From positions 1,550,001-1,614,000 of the forward strand of contig NBBA01000003.1 of the NCBI GenBank assembly GCA_002794785.1: DNA of 64,000 bases, written 5' to 3'. This DNA is from Coniferiporia sulphurascens (lineage: Eukaryota; Basidiomycota; Agaricomycetes; Hymenochaetales; Hymenochaetaceae). Position 1 is the first letter of the stretch. Each line of letters opens with the position of its first letter. Shown here in pieces: positions 1 through 11,113 of this stretch. The notes below the pieces were generated by a model, which was not told the origin of the DNA, did not search any database, and saw only the letters and a list, made by a program, of their open reading frames with translations. Both the position numbers and the translations under genes were made by a program.

Positions 1-306
1 CTGATTATAAATCTTGGTTCTTGTATAAGCACTGATTACATATCTATTCAATTGATACAAGAACATAGTTGCTCTATGTTCAATTATTACTTCTAGCCTT
101 TCTGCCACTTGTTGTTCCCTTGTAGTATGATCAAATGTTATTTGACAGTTGTCGTATCCTGCATTCTGACCTACTGTTGCGCATGCAATATTAAATGCTT
201 TCCATGCTATTTGATCTGCATCTTTACAGTGTTGACATAGATTCCTGGTATCGATTAGAGTTACAGGTCTTGCCATGTTGATCTTGTTAATCCATTGATC
301 CAGTGA
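1..306 (-). CDS. Partial unidentified reading frame at the left edge
   Basis: A minus-strand frame stays open for 102 codons from just after a stop at 307-309 to the first base of the window, so it is cut by the edge. The first methionine is at 276. The peptide is Cys/His-containing early on (LCQHCKDADQ) and then helical and charged. About 200 bases upstream on the same strand lies an acidic stretch (about 395-535, SNSEDEMSETSGRVLD) in another frame, which could be an earlier exon. I do not recognise the family. The neighbouring LTRs suggest a decayed transposon gene, but that is inference. Real coding status is uncertain. Confidence 0.3.
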
Positions 307-309
307 TCA

Positions 310-1402
310 TGATTTTCATCAATTTACTAACAAATGGCAGTAGTAGTGGGAAACAACTCCATCCTTGTGCAATGGAGGAGAGTCTCAGCAAGCAGAATTT
401 ACCATTGTGTGGCATCTCATTGATGTCTGCATCCTCTTCCCCCTTGTCATTGTCTATCAAATCGAGGACTCTGCCACTTGTCTCTGACATCTCATCCTCT
501 GAGTTTGACAAAAGTGACTTGGACAGTTTAGTGTATCACCACCATCTGAGTACAGCAGCGGCAGTGCTGGCACCATGGCGCAGTGGTACCCTTATCCATA
601 CCCACAAACCATGTTCATCATCTCCCTCTCTCATGAGCCCTTGCTTTCCTCCATTGCTCCTTTCGATGCCAGGACAAACACTACTAGGAGAAGCTCTACA
701 CTTATGCACTGTCGTATTGTTCAAGGTGTGTGTATCTTGCTTTGTCATCACTCATTGTTTTCTAACACAGGGCCTCAAGATGCCTGTGGTATATGCTGAG
801 TAAACACACTATCTCCTTTCCTTGGTTTGCAATCTCAGGTCAGCAGCAGTGGTGCTGGCAGGGCGGACATGTGTATGGACAATGGATGTCGAGACCACGG
901 AGTTCATGGCTCATTGTCCAAGGACAATGAAGAGGATGATGCTTCCGATGAGGAGGACGGCAAGGAACTTTGTGGTTGTACCTTCTCCCTTGCATATGGT
1001 ATGAATATTTTGCTGCCTAACACTGCAATGCTCTGTCCTAAGTGTGGTGACTGCCATGGACTTTGTGGTAAGGATGGTACAAGTCAACACTCATGTGTAC
1101 AATGACAAGCTGCAAGGCTGTACATTCTACATTGAACACGAACCACTGAGACTGAGACCATCAAGACCCTTGTGTCTATTGGTTTCTCAGATGAGTGGAA
1201 GCCAACCAGGAGTTGGCAACACTAAAGTTCAGCCTAGGACAGAAAGGACAAAGGTGTCTTTGTTGCTGTCAGATAGACTACATACATTCCATGTTATAAC
1301 TACTCACCTTTGTTGCTGTCAGATAGACTGAGGCAACAAAGGCATGGAAAGCAAACAGGAATAGAAAGGGAATTATGTAAGCATAGATCTGTACAGTCCA
1401 GA
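310..1402. other. Non-genic, repeat-like stretch
   Basis: No convincing gene. Several short overlapping frames exist on both strands without family resemblance. A 22-bp exact direct repeat occurs at 1258-1279 and 1308-1329, around a TTGTTGCTGTCAGATAG core. The stretch ends at the CCAGA target duplication of the first LTR. Confidence 0.4.
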
Positions 1403-1959
1403 TGTTAAGCTCAACAGTTATGCGGTGATTGACGTCGGGGCTTCCTGATTGTCAGAACTGATGGTACGGCAACGGGGCTTCCTAGATGTCGTAAGTCGAG
1501 AGTGATCGTTGATGGGGCTTCCTGATCGACGGTGTGGACGCGGTAGGCTTCTATAGTGAGTCGGGTTACGACAAAGTGACTAATGGCCAAGTGGCATGCA
1601 GTAGATTGGTGGTAGCAGATAATGGGCTTGTATGAACAAAGAGCACAAGCTTAGGGCTTGTGCTACTGAAGTTACATGCTTATATGCTATTCTATGTGTT
1701 TGCTACTGTAGCGACTTGGTTAGGTATGTTTACCAGACTATGGAAGGTCATGGAAACTCAAGGAACGCCTTGGTAATACAAGTATGGTGATCAGTAGGCA
1801 AAGCACGTCATGATGGTGCAATAAGGCGTCATCATGGCGTCTTATGGCGTAAGGCAAATAAGGATGAGTAAGGCAGAGAAATGGGGGAGTTGTGCTGACT
1901 GATGATGACGAAAGGGAAGTGAGTCAGCGCATAAGGGAAAGCAAAGGAAAATTGTAACA
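1403..1959 (-). mobile_element. Solo LTR, minus orientation, with 5-bp target duplication
   Basis: A 557-bp segment read on the minus strand starts TGTTACAATTTTCC and ends GAGCTTAACA, giving the TG...CA ends and short terminal inversion (TGTTA/TAACA) typical of LTRs. The bases on both sides, 1398-1402 and 1960-1964, are both CCAGA, a direct 5-bp target duplication as made by LTR-retrotransposon integrases. No gag, pol or internal region adjoins it, so it is best read as a solo LTR left by recombination. A diverged copy lies in inverted orientation at 2310-2868. Confidence 0.8.
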
Positions 1960-2309
1960 CCAGAGGAAATACAATCATGTGACCATTAGCCTGGTGTGTC
2001 ATGTGACTGACCACCCAGCATGTTGGTGACAGTCTGGACCTGGCATCTCCAATGTGTAGGCATTGGAGTTGTAAGCCAGTCTGGTGCATCAGATGACTGA
2101 CAGTTCGGTGCATCAGGTGACTGGCAGCCCGGCATGTCAGGTGACATCCAGACCCGGTGGTCTCCAATGCATATGTTATGATATAAGCGTTTTTCGATTT
2201 ATGTTTCACCTTGTATTATATAATGATGGATTAGTCATTAGGTATGCTCAGTCCAATCAGTAGTAAGCAGGCACAGATAGTTCTAGATCTATGACATCAC
2301 AGTAGAAGG
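1960..2309. repeat. 350-bp spacer between inverted LTRs with degenerate internal repeats
   Basis: The spacer holds several imperfect copies of a unit of about 20-25 bases built on GTGCATCAGGTGACTG (about 2080-2150, weaker copies near 1980-2050). It also has a loose inverted pair, GTCTGGACCTGG...ATCTCCAATG against CCAGACCCGGTGGTCTCCAATG. No coding potential is visible. Confidence 0.5.
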
Positions 2310-2868
2310 TGTTACAATTTTCCTTTTACTTTCCTTACTGCGCTGACTCATTCCATCTTCATTATCATCAGTCAGTGCAACTCCCCCATTTCTCTATCTT
2401 ACTCATCTTATTCCACCTCGCACCATAAGACGCCATGATGACACCTTAGTGCACCATCATGACGTGCTTTGCTTACTGATCACCGAACTTGTATTACCAA
2501 GGCTTTCCTTGTGTTTCCATGACCTTCCATAGTCTGGTAAACATACCTAACCAAGTCGCTACAGTAACAAACACATAGAGTAGCATATAAGCATGTAACT
2601 TCAGTAGCACAAGCCCTAAGCTTGTGCTCTTTGTTCATACAAGCCCATTATCTGCTACCACCAGTCTACTGTGTGCCTCTTGGCCAATAGTCGCTTTGTC
2701 GTAACCCGACTCGCTATAGAAGCCCATCGCGTCCACATCGCCGATCAGGAAGCCCCCTCGACGATCCCCCTTCGACTTATGACATCTAGGAAGCCCCGTT
2801 GCTGTACCATCAGTTCCGACAATCAGGAAGCCCCGACGTCAATCACCGCGTAACCGTTGAGCTTAACA
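2310..2868 (+). mobile_element. Solo LTR, plus orientation, no clean target duplication
   Basis: A 559-bp copy of the element at 1403-1959, in opposite orientation, with the same TGTTAC...TTAACA ends and near-continuous similarity over its length, with scattered substitutions and small gaps. The flanks (GAAGG at 2305-2309 and AGGCA at 2869-2873) do not match as a 5-bp duplication, so this copy may have lost one flank by recombination. Together the two copies make an inverted repeat spanning 1403-2868 that could fold back. Confidence 0.75.
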
Positions 2869-2953
2869 AGGCAGGCTCTAATCAATGTGTGAGGGAGAGA
2901 CATTTGCTGGCACAAGGGCAGATGATGGTCCAAAGAAGGAGGTTCTTCTCTTA

Positions 2954-3715
2954 TGTTAGGTGGTGGCCAGGAATAACTTGACAGGGCCCCCAAAGAGATC
3001 AACAAAACGCTGACTAGCACAAAGGGAACACCTAGTAATCTGAGGGGGGACTCAGAGGGACTATGTTCAGATCACATGTAACACTAAGTCAGCACAACAG
3101 TAAGTAGATTGCTCCAAAATGAAAAGACCATACAGGTAAATGCCTAAGTTGACATGACAGTAAGTAGAAGAGAAGAACAGGAAACAATAATGTTCGGCTC
3201 AACTACTTATAGGGCAATCAGAACATGTGAAGGTATTACCAAAAGGGAAAGGTCACAAGTCATAATGAGTCATTCAACTAAAGGGGATCAGGGAACAGGT
3301 GATCATGCCAAAAGGGGAAACATGAAAGGAAAGGACAGAAAAGGAAAAAGGATCGGAGGCAGACGAAAAAGGAAAGAAGATCAACTGCATCTAACAAATA
3401 GACTATAGGACACTTAGTAATAGTAAAACGCATGTACAAGCGCATACTGGAATGTTCCTATGACTTATAAATTAATAGTAGTATGTAGTGGTACATACTA
3501 GAATGTAGTAAATAGGCTACAACATGTAGGGTATAAAAGCCCAACATAAAATTGTGGTAAAAAGCAGTTTAATTCACCTCTTGTCTCTTACCACCATCAT
3601 CAGCTCTAACACTCTAGCAAGTGATGGGTACTAAGCCTGCCCTAAACTAACTAGTAAATTGTGTGAATCTGTTATTGCTTGTTTCTAACCCTTAACCAAG
3701 GGAGCAAATCTAACA
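2954..3715 (+). mobile_element. Possible further LTR (TGTTAG...CTAACA)
   Basis: The segment begins TGTTAG and ends CTAACA, a perfect 6-bp terminal inversion with TG...CA ends, and carries a TATA-like GTATAAAAG at about 3531, as expected for an LTR promoter. There is no target duplication (TCTTA against GTTTT) and no second copy in the window. A weakly primer-binding-site-like TTTGGTAGTC follows 15 bases downstream. An 84-codon basic frame inside (3154-3408) looks non-genic. Confidence 0.35.
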
Positions 3716-3795
3716 GTTTTCCTCTCTTTGGTAGTCTAGAACATAAACTGTACAGTCAGGTGCATATAGTTGTGCCCAAGGCATCCACACACCTC

Positions 3796-3923
3796 AGTCC
3801 TTTTGACCCGGGCTGAGGTGAGCAGCTTCCATTCTTCTCATAGACGCTCATATATTGATGCCGCATGTAGATCTTTGTACAGGTAGTTAAACTATCTATA
3901 TAGTCCTTTTGACCCGGGCTGAG
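3796..3923. repeat. Pair of 22-bp direct repeats at the pseudogene boundary
   Basis: The same 22 bases (AGTCCTTTTGACCCGGGCTG plus AG) occur at 3796-3817 and 3902-3923. The 13-mer AGATCTTTGTACA occurs at 3869-3881 and 3922-3934. The 12-bp core ACCCGGGCTGAG recurs at 8263-8274. The second repeat abuts the truncated glycosidase fragment, suggesting an insertion or deletion junction. Confidence 0.6.
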
Positions 3924-4233
3924 ATCTTTGTACAAACGACGACTTCCCGGCGGGCAGTCTGATTGCGTACAGTCCATTCGCATTCACCTGAACGCTACGC
4001 TTAGACCCGCCGTTTAGCGCGATCGTTCCACCCGACACCCAGCTCGGGATGCGCACGTAATACGTGAACGGTTTGTCCGCGGTCACAGTAGTCGTTACAG
4101 TGTCGCTGAACGGATAGAGTGTGTCTACACTGTCTTAGCAGCGGGCCGAGATAAAGCCGTGCAAGCGAGGCGTTGTCGGCCGATTTGACAAATGAGTTAG
4201 TGATAGACTTCGGGGAAGCCTTGTCCGTGGTTC
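3892..4233 (-). pseudogene. Frameshifted fragment of a GH127-like beta-L-arabinofuranosidase
   Basis: Minus-strand translation gives two pieces in different frames that together resemble the C-terminal beta-rich part of fungal GH127 (DUF1680-type) glycosidases. Upstream, about 4233-4130, reads NSFVKSADNASLARLYLGP. Downstream, from about 4125, reads DTLYPFSDTVTTTVTADKPF and then YYVRIPSWVSGGTIALNGG. A frame change near 4125-4140 separates them, and a stop bounds the fragment upstream. The catalytic part is missing. Downstream the frame runs into unrelated repeated sequence (FVQRSQPGSKG), so the gene is truncated at both ends. The family call rests on remembered consensus and was not searched. 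Confidence 0.6.
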
Positions 4234-4709
4234 ACTGGTTGACAATACAGCAGCTGGGAAGTCAGTGCAGTGATCGGACATGTTTAGTGTATTACCCACG
4301 GGTAGTTTGGTTCCAAACCGAATACGTTAGAGTACGGGGCATCGAGAGGGAGTGGATTCTTTTCTTAAATTTTAAATTTAAATCCTGGAGCGGGGTGAGT
4401 TACTACATACGAGTACAGTGTACCAGAAAGACGAAAGGATTGGATTGTAGTGGACTTGCAGTCGGATAGAACAATGGGGAACGGTGGCGGGCACGCCAGC
4501 TCTAGATTCTTGCGGGGGGGACCAGCGTGGGACGCGTTACGGTCTTGTATAAATTTGTGAACGAGGGGGAAAGGCTGAGGGAGACGTACGTAGCGGGGGT
4601 GTGGACTGACGTCAGCGTGGGAGATTAGATGAGCAACCAAACAAGATGCAACAAGAGCGGGGGGAAGAGTCTGCAGCGAATCGGTTTGCATGTTGGCACG
4701 CAGCCAATC
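4234..4709. other. Upstream region of HAP2
   Basis: No gene seen. It contains an AT-rich palindromic patch (TTAAATTTTAAATTTAA at about 4366-4382). An upstream in-frame ATG lies at 4629. Confidence 0.4.
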
Positions 4710-6612
4710 ATGGACAGTCATCGAAACGTCGTCGATCAGCTGTTCAATGCTTATCATCACCTCTCCTACCGTACGTCCAACCTGCCATTTCTTAGCCTCG
4801 CCGCGCTCATCCGTCCCCGCAGCCTACCCGCCCCAGTCCCCCGCCCTCGGCGAGATCCACCTCCAGCAGCTGCCCCACCACCAGCACCAGCAGCAGCACC
4901 AACAGCACCACCAGCACCACTCGCTCTATGCCCAGCAGCAACAGCAGCAGCAGCAGCAGCAGCACTACGCCCTCTCCCACCTTACCCACCAAAATCAGCA
5001 CCAGCATCACCAGCATGTCCCCCGTCCGCCGTCTCCAGGCCTCTCGCCCGCGCCCCAGCCCACACCCGCCCCGCGCACAGACGATGACTACCTGATCTCA
5101 CGCCTCCATGGGCACGGGCACGGACACGCCCACACGCACGATCGCATGGACGCAGACATAGACCTCGACCCCCCGCCGGGTACCGCAGGTCCGTCGTCTT
5201 CTGGGGCCGTACCCGACATGCCCGCTGTCACTCCGGCCAACCCCGACCAGCCCCTTGACGAGGAGCCGCTGTACGTCAACGCAAAGCAGTATTACCGTAT
5301 CCTAAAGCGTCGCGTCGCGCGGGCGCGGCTTGAAGAGCTCCACCGCCTTTCCAGACAGCGAAAGGTGAGCGGACGACTTTCCTTTTTCTGCCTTTGTCTA
5401 TCCATGTCCGCTTTGTCGCGCCCCTATTCCGACTTTCCCCATTATTCCGCCCCAAGCCTTCTCCCGTCCGCCTTCTTTCCCACTGTTGTTACCCACCGAT
5501 CCGCGTACTCAAATCGATCGTATGACTCAGCATTTCTCGCGGAGACATGTACTGACTACCGCGATCCCGTATAGCCCTACCTCCATGAATCGCGCCACAA
5601 CCACGCCATGCGCCGTCCGCGCGGGCCCGGCGGGCGCTTCCTCACTGCGGAGGAGATCGCAGCGCAAAAGGCCGCCCAGGCCCAGGCTGCGCTCGACGGC
5701 GGCGTAGACGTCGAGGCAGACGCCGATGCCGATGCTGACGCTGACCCCGACTTGGGAGGCGATGGCGCAAGTCGGAACGCTCTGCTCGACGCGCGTCTTA
5801 TCCCTCTGTCCACGGAGGAAACGAAGCCGGCGCTGGGCCCGCCGTCCCCGTCCTCGCGGGGCTTTGCCCACCCTATGTTCATGCAGCAGCGCGTCGGCGG
5901 CATGCTGCACCCCGGCTATGGCGCAAATGGAAACGGGAGCGGCGGGCCGGTGACGCTGCGCGCGCCGTACGCGTCTTCGTCTGATCCGAGCGCAGGCGCG
6001 TCGCCCAGTCCGAGCACCCCGACGCCGGGTCAATCCCAATCTCAATCCCAAACACCCTCTCAATCGCAATCGCAGTCGCAAACCCAAACTCCGACCCAGT
6101 CGCATCCTCAACCCCAAACCCCAAGCCAGGCGCAAAGTCAGAATCAGGTCCCACCCCAACTGCACCACGTCCCCCACCCGCACTCGCACCACAGCCACGC
6201 GCATGCGCGGAGGACGCACGTGCATGGGCAGAGACACCCTGGTGAGGCGGGCGGGTTGTATGCGCCGTTTGATATGCCGTTGCCTGTTGAGGTGGACCTT
6301 GCGCTGCTTTCTGGTCTTACTGATATGCGCAATGGCGGCGGTCCCGGCACCAACGGAAATGCAAACGGCACTAACGGAAACGGAAATGGCACCAACGGCA
6401 CCAACGCGGGGAACAACGGGAGCGGCGCAGGGTCCGCGATGGACCTGCTCGGTCTGGGCGGGGCAGTCCCGCCTGCGGGAATACGCGTTGGGTCCGTGGG
6501 GCTGTCGGCGAGTGCGCAGGCGGATTTGCAGAGGAGGACGGAGGAGATTATTGCGTTTAGTGCGAGGAGTGGGATGGGCGGGGGCGTTGGTGGGGGAGAG
6601 GGGGGGAGGTGA
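4710..6612 (+). CDS. HAP2: CCAAT-binding factor subunit HAP2 / NF-YA
   Basis: DNA-contacting subunit of the nuclear heterotrimeric CCAAT-binding complex. Exons 4710-4770, 4823-5364 and 5575-6612 (introns 52 and 210 bp) encode 546 residues. The NF-YA core sits at about 163-230: subunit-association helix LYVNAKQYYRILKRR, then the DNA-binding part RKPYLHESRHNHAMRRPRGP ending GGRFLTAEEI. The second intron splits the core between RQRK and PYLHE. I chose ATG 4710 (A at -3, G at +4). An in-frame ATG at 4629 would add 27 residues. The N-terminal half is Gln/His-rich, with a run of ten glutamines and HGHGHGHAHTH. The C-terminal half has Ser-Gln dipeptide repeats and Asn-Gly repeats, typical of disordered activation regions. 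The core is unmistakable; the exact start is less sure. Confidence 0.93.
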
Positions 6613-9600
6613 AGTGGGTGGGGATTTGGAGTGGGGATGGGATGTAAGAGATGGATGGAAAAGAAAGGGAAGGGAAGGAAAATTCTTGGGGGAGGGGGAG
6701 GTTAATATCAATGAATGAATGAACGAATGATTATGTTTCTGTTTCTTGAATGTTCTGTTCTGTTTTGCGTTTCTCTGCTTTCTGTTTTTTCTTTTTTTCT
6801 TTGCTGATTTCGTGGTTTCGTGGTTCCGGCGTTTTGTCTTTTTCTGTTTCGTCTCTGCTTCGTTTCCGTTTTTGTTCTTGGCTTTCGCTCTTTTCGTTTT
6901 CGTTTTCGTTTGTTGATGCGTACGGTATCCCTACCATTGATTGTATAGTCTACAGTCTACAGTTTTCGGTTTTCAACATACAATATACATACAATCCACA
7001 GTCTTCAACACACAAGATACAATATACAGTCTACGCTCTACGCTCTACAGTCTAGATACCCAACCCCAAACCCGAATCTAAATTCATATCCGTCTGACCA
7101 GCCTGGGTGGGCGGGTAGCCTGTCAGTACTACAGTAGTGAGGGAATGAAATGGGGTTTTTACGGTAAAACCCTTTTTCTTTTTTTGGTTTTGGTTTCTTC
7201 TCGATTCGATTTTCAGTTTGTGTTTGTTTTCGATCTGCCAGTGTGTTTTTGGCCAGGTTCAAGTTTGTCCGGTTCAAGTTCACGGTTGTCCAATTTCCAG
7301 TCCAAGGTTTTCTTTTGTGTTTTGATTTTTCTCAATATCGATATCAATACTATCGTGAGGCTACGGTTTACAAGTATATACTTGTAATGTAGTTCTACGG
7401 TTTCCGGTTTCTGGTTTACAGTACAATATACTGTACTGTACGAAGTCTGCGTTTTACGGTATGCTTTTCTACATCTCTACAGTTCTCCAGTTTCTCGGTC
7501 TACCGTGACGGACCGGGCTTGGACAGATTGATATTGATCGTCGTCATGATTCATGACTCGGGGTGGACTGGAAACTTGAAGAAAAGAGGGGGGAGGGGGT
7601 CGAACACGACCCTAGTTACAACCCTATTACGACCCTATCCTCAGGCTCCGGCCACAGGTGACAGGTTATATACGGTGAGTAGTAAGTTACCTTCGGGATG
7701 AACCTCACCCCGCCACCACTGTGACTCGAATAAGTCGCATCGTGGGGTTTCCAGGTCCCCAATATTGGGTAGAGACTAGAGACTCGGAGACTCGGACCTG
7801 CAAGTCGTATCCTTTTTTTTTGGGGGGGGGGGAGGGTTTCCTTAATATTGATATTATACTTATCCTATCCAAGTTACGCGTTGTCTAGCCTGACTCCTGA
7901 GAAACCCAGGCCACACGAGGTCAAGGTGGGAAACACTCAGGCTCAAACACCGGCAGCTGATGGATATTTGGGTATCAAAGTGTATATCGTGTTGGAATTC
8001 AGCAGTTCACAGCCTCAGGGCCTGAGGCTTGTGAATGCACTCCGTAGCCAACAGGTTTCATCACGATCATGTAATCACTGGCAGCCTGAGTGGATAATCG
8101 CGGCGACTCGGACTTCCGAGTGCGCAAGTATTACAAACGGAAAAACAAAATGCTACGACTCGGAATTTTTTTTCTAACTTAAACTTCAACATAATACATA
8201 TCGTCCGGAAATCAAATCAAATGTACTGTACCAGGTGTTGAATTTTGGCGAACTCCGGTTCAACCCGGGCTGAGGAATATTTTTCTCTTCTTATTTTGGT
8301 AGTTTACTTCACACTTAGATATGCGCGTTTATTCTCATTCACGCGCGTATGATGATACCCATCTCACGCTCGATACACCGAGCGCTGAGGTGAGTGGTTC
8401 AGTGTTCTACTTTATTTCATTTTTACTTATCTATTACCTAGAATACATTTAGGTACTTACTTCACTGTACTCCCACTCGATACACCGACTCGGAGTGCTG
8501 ACTCTGCTGAGAATATAATTAGTTCAACACCAGGCCCCGGGCCGGTGGGGGGGAAGAGAATGTATGTGTACTATTCACATGTACTGTATATCGAGTCGCA
8601 GGGACGAGAGTCGAAGAGTCGAGAACTGAGGTGCTGGTGTCGACTTACACGTAGTAATTTTGTTTTTTCTATGATAATAAAAAGGGAGGGGTTAAAACAC
8701 TCCTAGCCCGGGACCCCGATATTCCTTACAAAGAACCGTGACCCATATTCCGAAGTCGGAGTTGGAGTCCGGTCACGAATATTTATAACTTGAAATCGTA
8801 AATTCATCGTGTCAGTGCATCATGATGTCTTCCATTCTGACTTGTTGGTATACGGATGCGGACACTTAATTACTGATATCGGTCTTGTCATTCGTCTCCC
8901 ACTGGAACGTCATTAAGGTACTAGTGGTTCAGTTCAAGTTGTATGGATTCCGAATGGAAGCTCAGACCACGAGCTTTGCCAGAAGAACTTGGGGACACAT
9001 ACAGCACCTTTGTAAGAGGACCGCCCGAGCCCGACCCGGAGAGTATATCATATAGTCGGACTCGGACTGGCCTCGACTTGGCTCAGCGTTTATTGTTAGT
9101 CTTCATTTTTTTAAAAGAATGTTAGTACGTATTAGAACTATGGTTGGTATTATTGTATCGATATCGATATTGGTATTGGTATTGGTATTGGTATTGGCAT
9201 TGAAAAAAGAAATTGCCAATTGATAGCGCCATTGGAAATTAGTATATGATTATACCCTAGCAGCCTGAGGATCTCCGCCTTCAGATGTCGGATGCTGTTA
9301 GCGATATTCATTGTCGTCATACATATTGTGCAACCGTGGGTGGTATCGACGAGCCTGGGTCATTGGGATTTTGCTGTAGCAATATATTTATATTTGCTCT
9401 TTGTAGTGCCATCAGGATTCAGTAAATGCATTTTACTACTAGTGAATTGTGTGAGAGCTCCCTCCCCTCCCGGGTTTAGAAACGGGCCGGGTCAGGCCCC
9501 GTTAGTTTAGTCCAGACAGGACGTCACCTCCGAGTCCTGATTTTCAATTCCGAGTCCTGACCCGATCAGCCCGACTAGAATACTGAACAAAATTAAGAGC

Positions 9601-11113
9601 GCCTGATCACCCGACCCGGAGCTCCGGTGTCAGTAATCAGGGCCCACCTCAGGCTGCAGCATTTTATTGATCGAAAAATCAAGCGACACCGACGTCGGGC
9701 CTGGGGTCAACTCTGCTGAGCCTGCATCGTAGTACATACGTGTTACTCGCGTAACTCAACACGAGAAAACGCTCATCTTGTTTGAAATTACTTGGAAATT
9801 AAAAAACATCATCGTGCTTGAAGCGCCACGATGACCCCCGAGGACTCGGAAGCTCGAGCCTCGGGCGTCCGGGGGCTCGAGCTCGGCTGCTACTAGTACC
9901 GCGTAAAAGTCAAGTCAAGTCAAGGTCGGAACGTCAATGAAATGATAAAATCGGCAACGCCGACGTCGGGCCTTCTGCCGCGCCTGCCTCCACATAGACG
10001 TAACTCGAGTAGACTCGGAGTCCCCCCCCCCCCGCTCGGTAAAGCCTCGAAACATGTCGAATCGAAGTCTTAAATGAGATTCAGATTCAGAAATGGGGTT
10101 CGAAGGAAGGCGAATCGCATTCAATTGGTTTTTGTATTTTGCGCTTTCTCCCACGGAGACGGCAGCCGCAGCGCGGAAGCCTACAAAAACAATGAATGTC
10201 ATTAATATTCATAAGGAAAGGTGGAGGGCGGACGAATGGCTATGTACAGACGAGTACGCGCATTGCGGCGTATGTAATCAATTTAGTCATGAACAGGGGC
10301 GGTAGGCGGCGGCGCTAGTGAGGAATTGATCACAAAGCAAGCATGGAAGTCGAATTCATGGAAGAGGAATTCGATGAGAAACGGACCGCCGAAACGGCCG
10401 CAGCAGTTGTACACTAAAACTTGTACTGAAAGCAAAGCAAAGTAAAAGCAAAGCAAAAAGCAAGAGCAAAACCAGGAGAACAGAAAAACCAGATATCCAT
10501 CCGCATCCCGAATTGTCAGCGCTAGAACGAGCCACATACGTTACCAAACCCATAGCTAGTAATTTGTGACAATAAATGGTGTGCATAGGGAGGTGGGGCG
10601 ATGCCTATAGGAAAAAAGGAAGAACATAAGTACCTACGTGTACGTGAGCAGCAGAGCAGAAAACGGCGGACTTGAAACGGAGAGAAGGAGAAAATACATG
10701 CATAGCTACAGTGTACTTGATTAAAGTGGGAGTTGTACTTAAAAAGAACAGACAGGGCCGAGCTAGTGATGAGAGCGATAACTGAGAAACAGCTCCAAGT
10801 GAAGAGTCGCGAAATTCGATAGCGAGACCCCGCATTGCCGTAATCGACACTTGACGGTGAGAAAGGGGCAGGAGGCTAAACAGAGAGAACGTGAGATGAG
10901 GAGGAAGGGAGGGAGAAATATGGAAAGGGACGAGAGAATACACGATATGCACAAATATAACACAGCAGATGGATAGGTAGTGAAGTACGAGGGCTCTAAA
11001 AATGGGAGAAAAAACAAGATGATTAGACATCCATAGTAGGGAACTCGGAGAAAATATTCCAGGGTATAACCACAGGAGAAGAAAGGGAAAAAGAAGCACG
11101 AGCATGAACCCGT
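6613..11113. other. 4.5-kb gene-free stretch with recurrent GACTCGG-type words
   Basis: No supported gene on either strand. 6613-7500 is pyrimidine/purine-biased and probably holds the HAP2 3' end, including GAATGA iterations near 6708. From about 7550 to 10020 the words GACTCGG, CCGAGTC and close variants recur more than ten times (for example 7785, 8107, 8482, 9055, 9528, 9842, 10006). Homopolymers occur at about 7812-7832 (T then G) and 10021-10033 (C). The frame at 10605-11117 (-) is hydrophobic low-complexity and not convincing. Confidence 0.45.
9168..9201 (+). repeat. Hexanucleotide microsatellite (ATTGGT)n
   Basis: About five to six tandem copies of ATTGGT, the last with one change (ATTGGC), immediately after a GATATCGATAT palindrome. 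Confidence 0.8.

Noticed and set aside
1403..2868. A DNA transposon with long terminal inverted repeats
   Set aside because: Each arm has its own TG...CA ends and one arm has its own 5-bp duplication, so two inverted LTRs explain it better.
5527..6711. Long minus-strand frame opposite HAP2 (394 codons)
   Set aside because: It is the Arg/Leu-rich shadow of the Gln/Ser/Pro-rich HAP2 exons, has no domain, and overlaps the well-supported gene.
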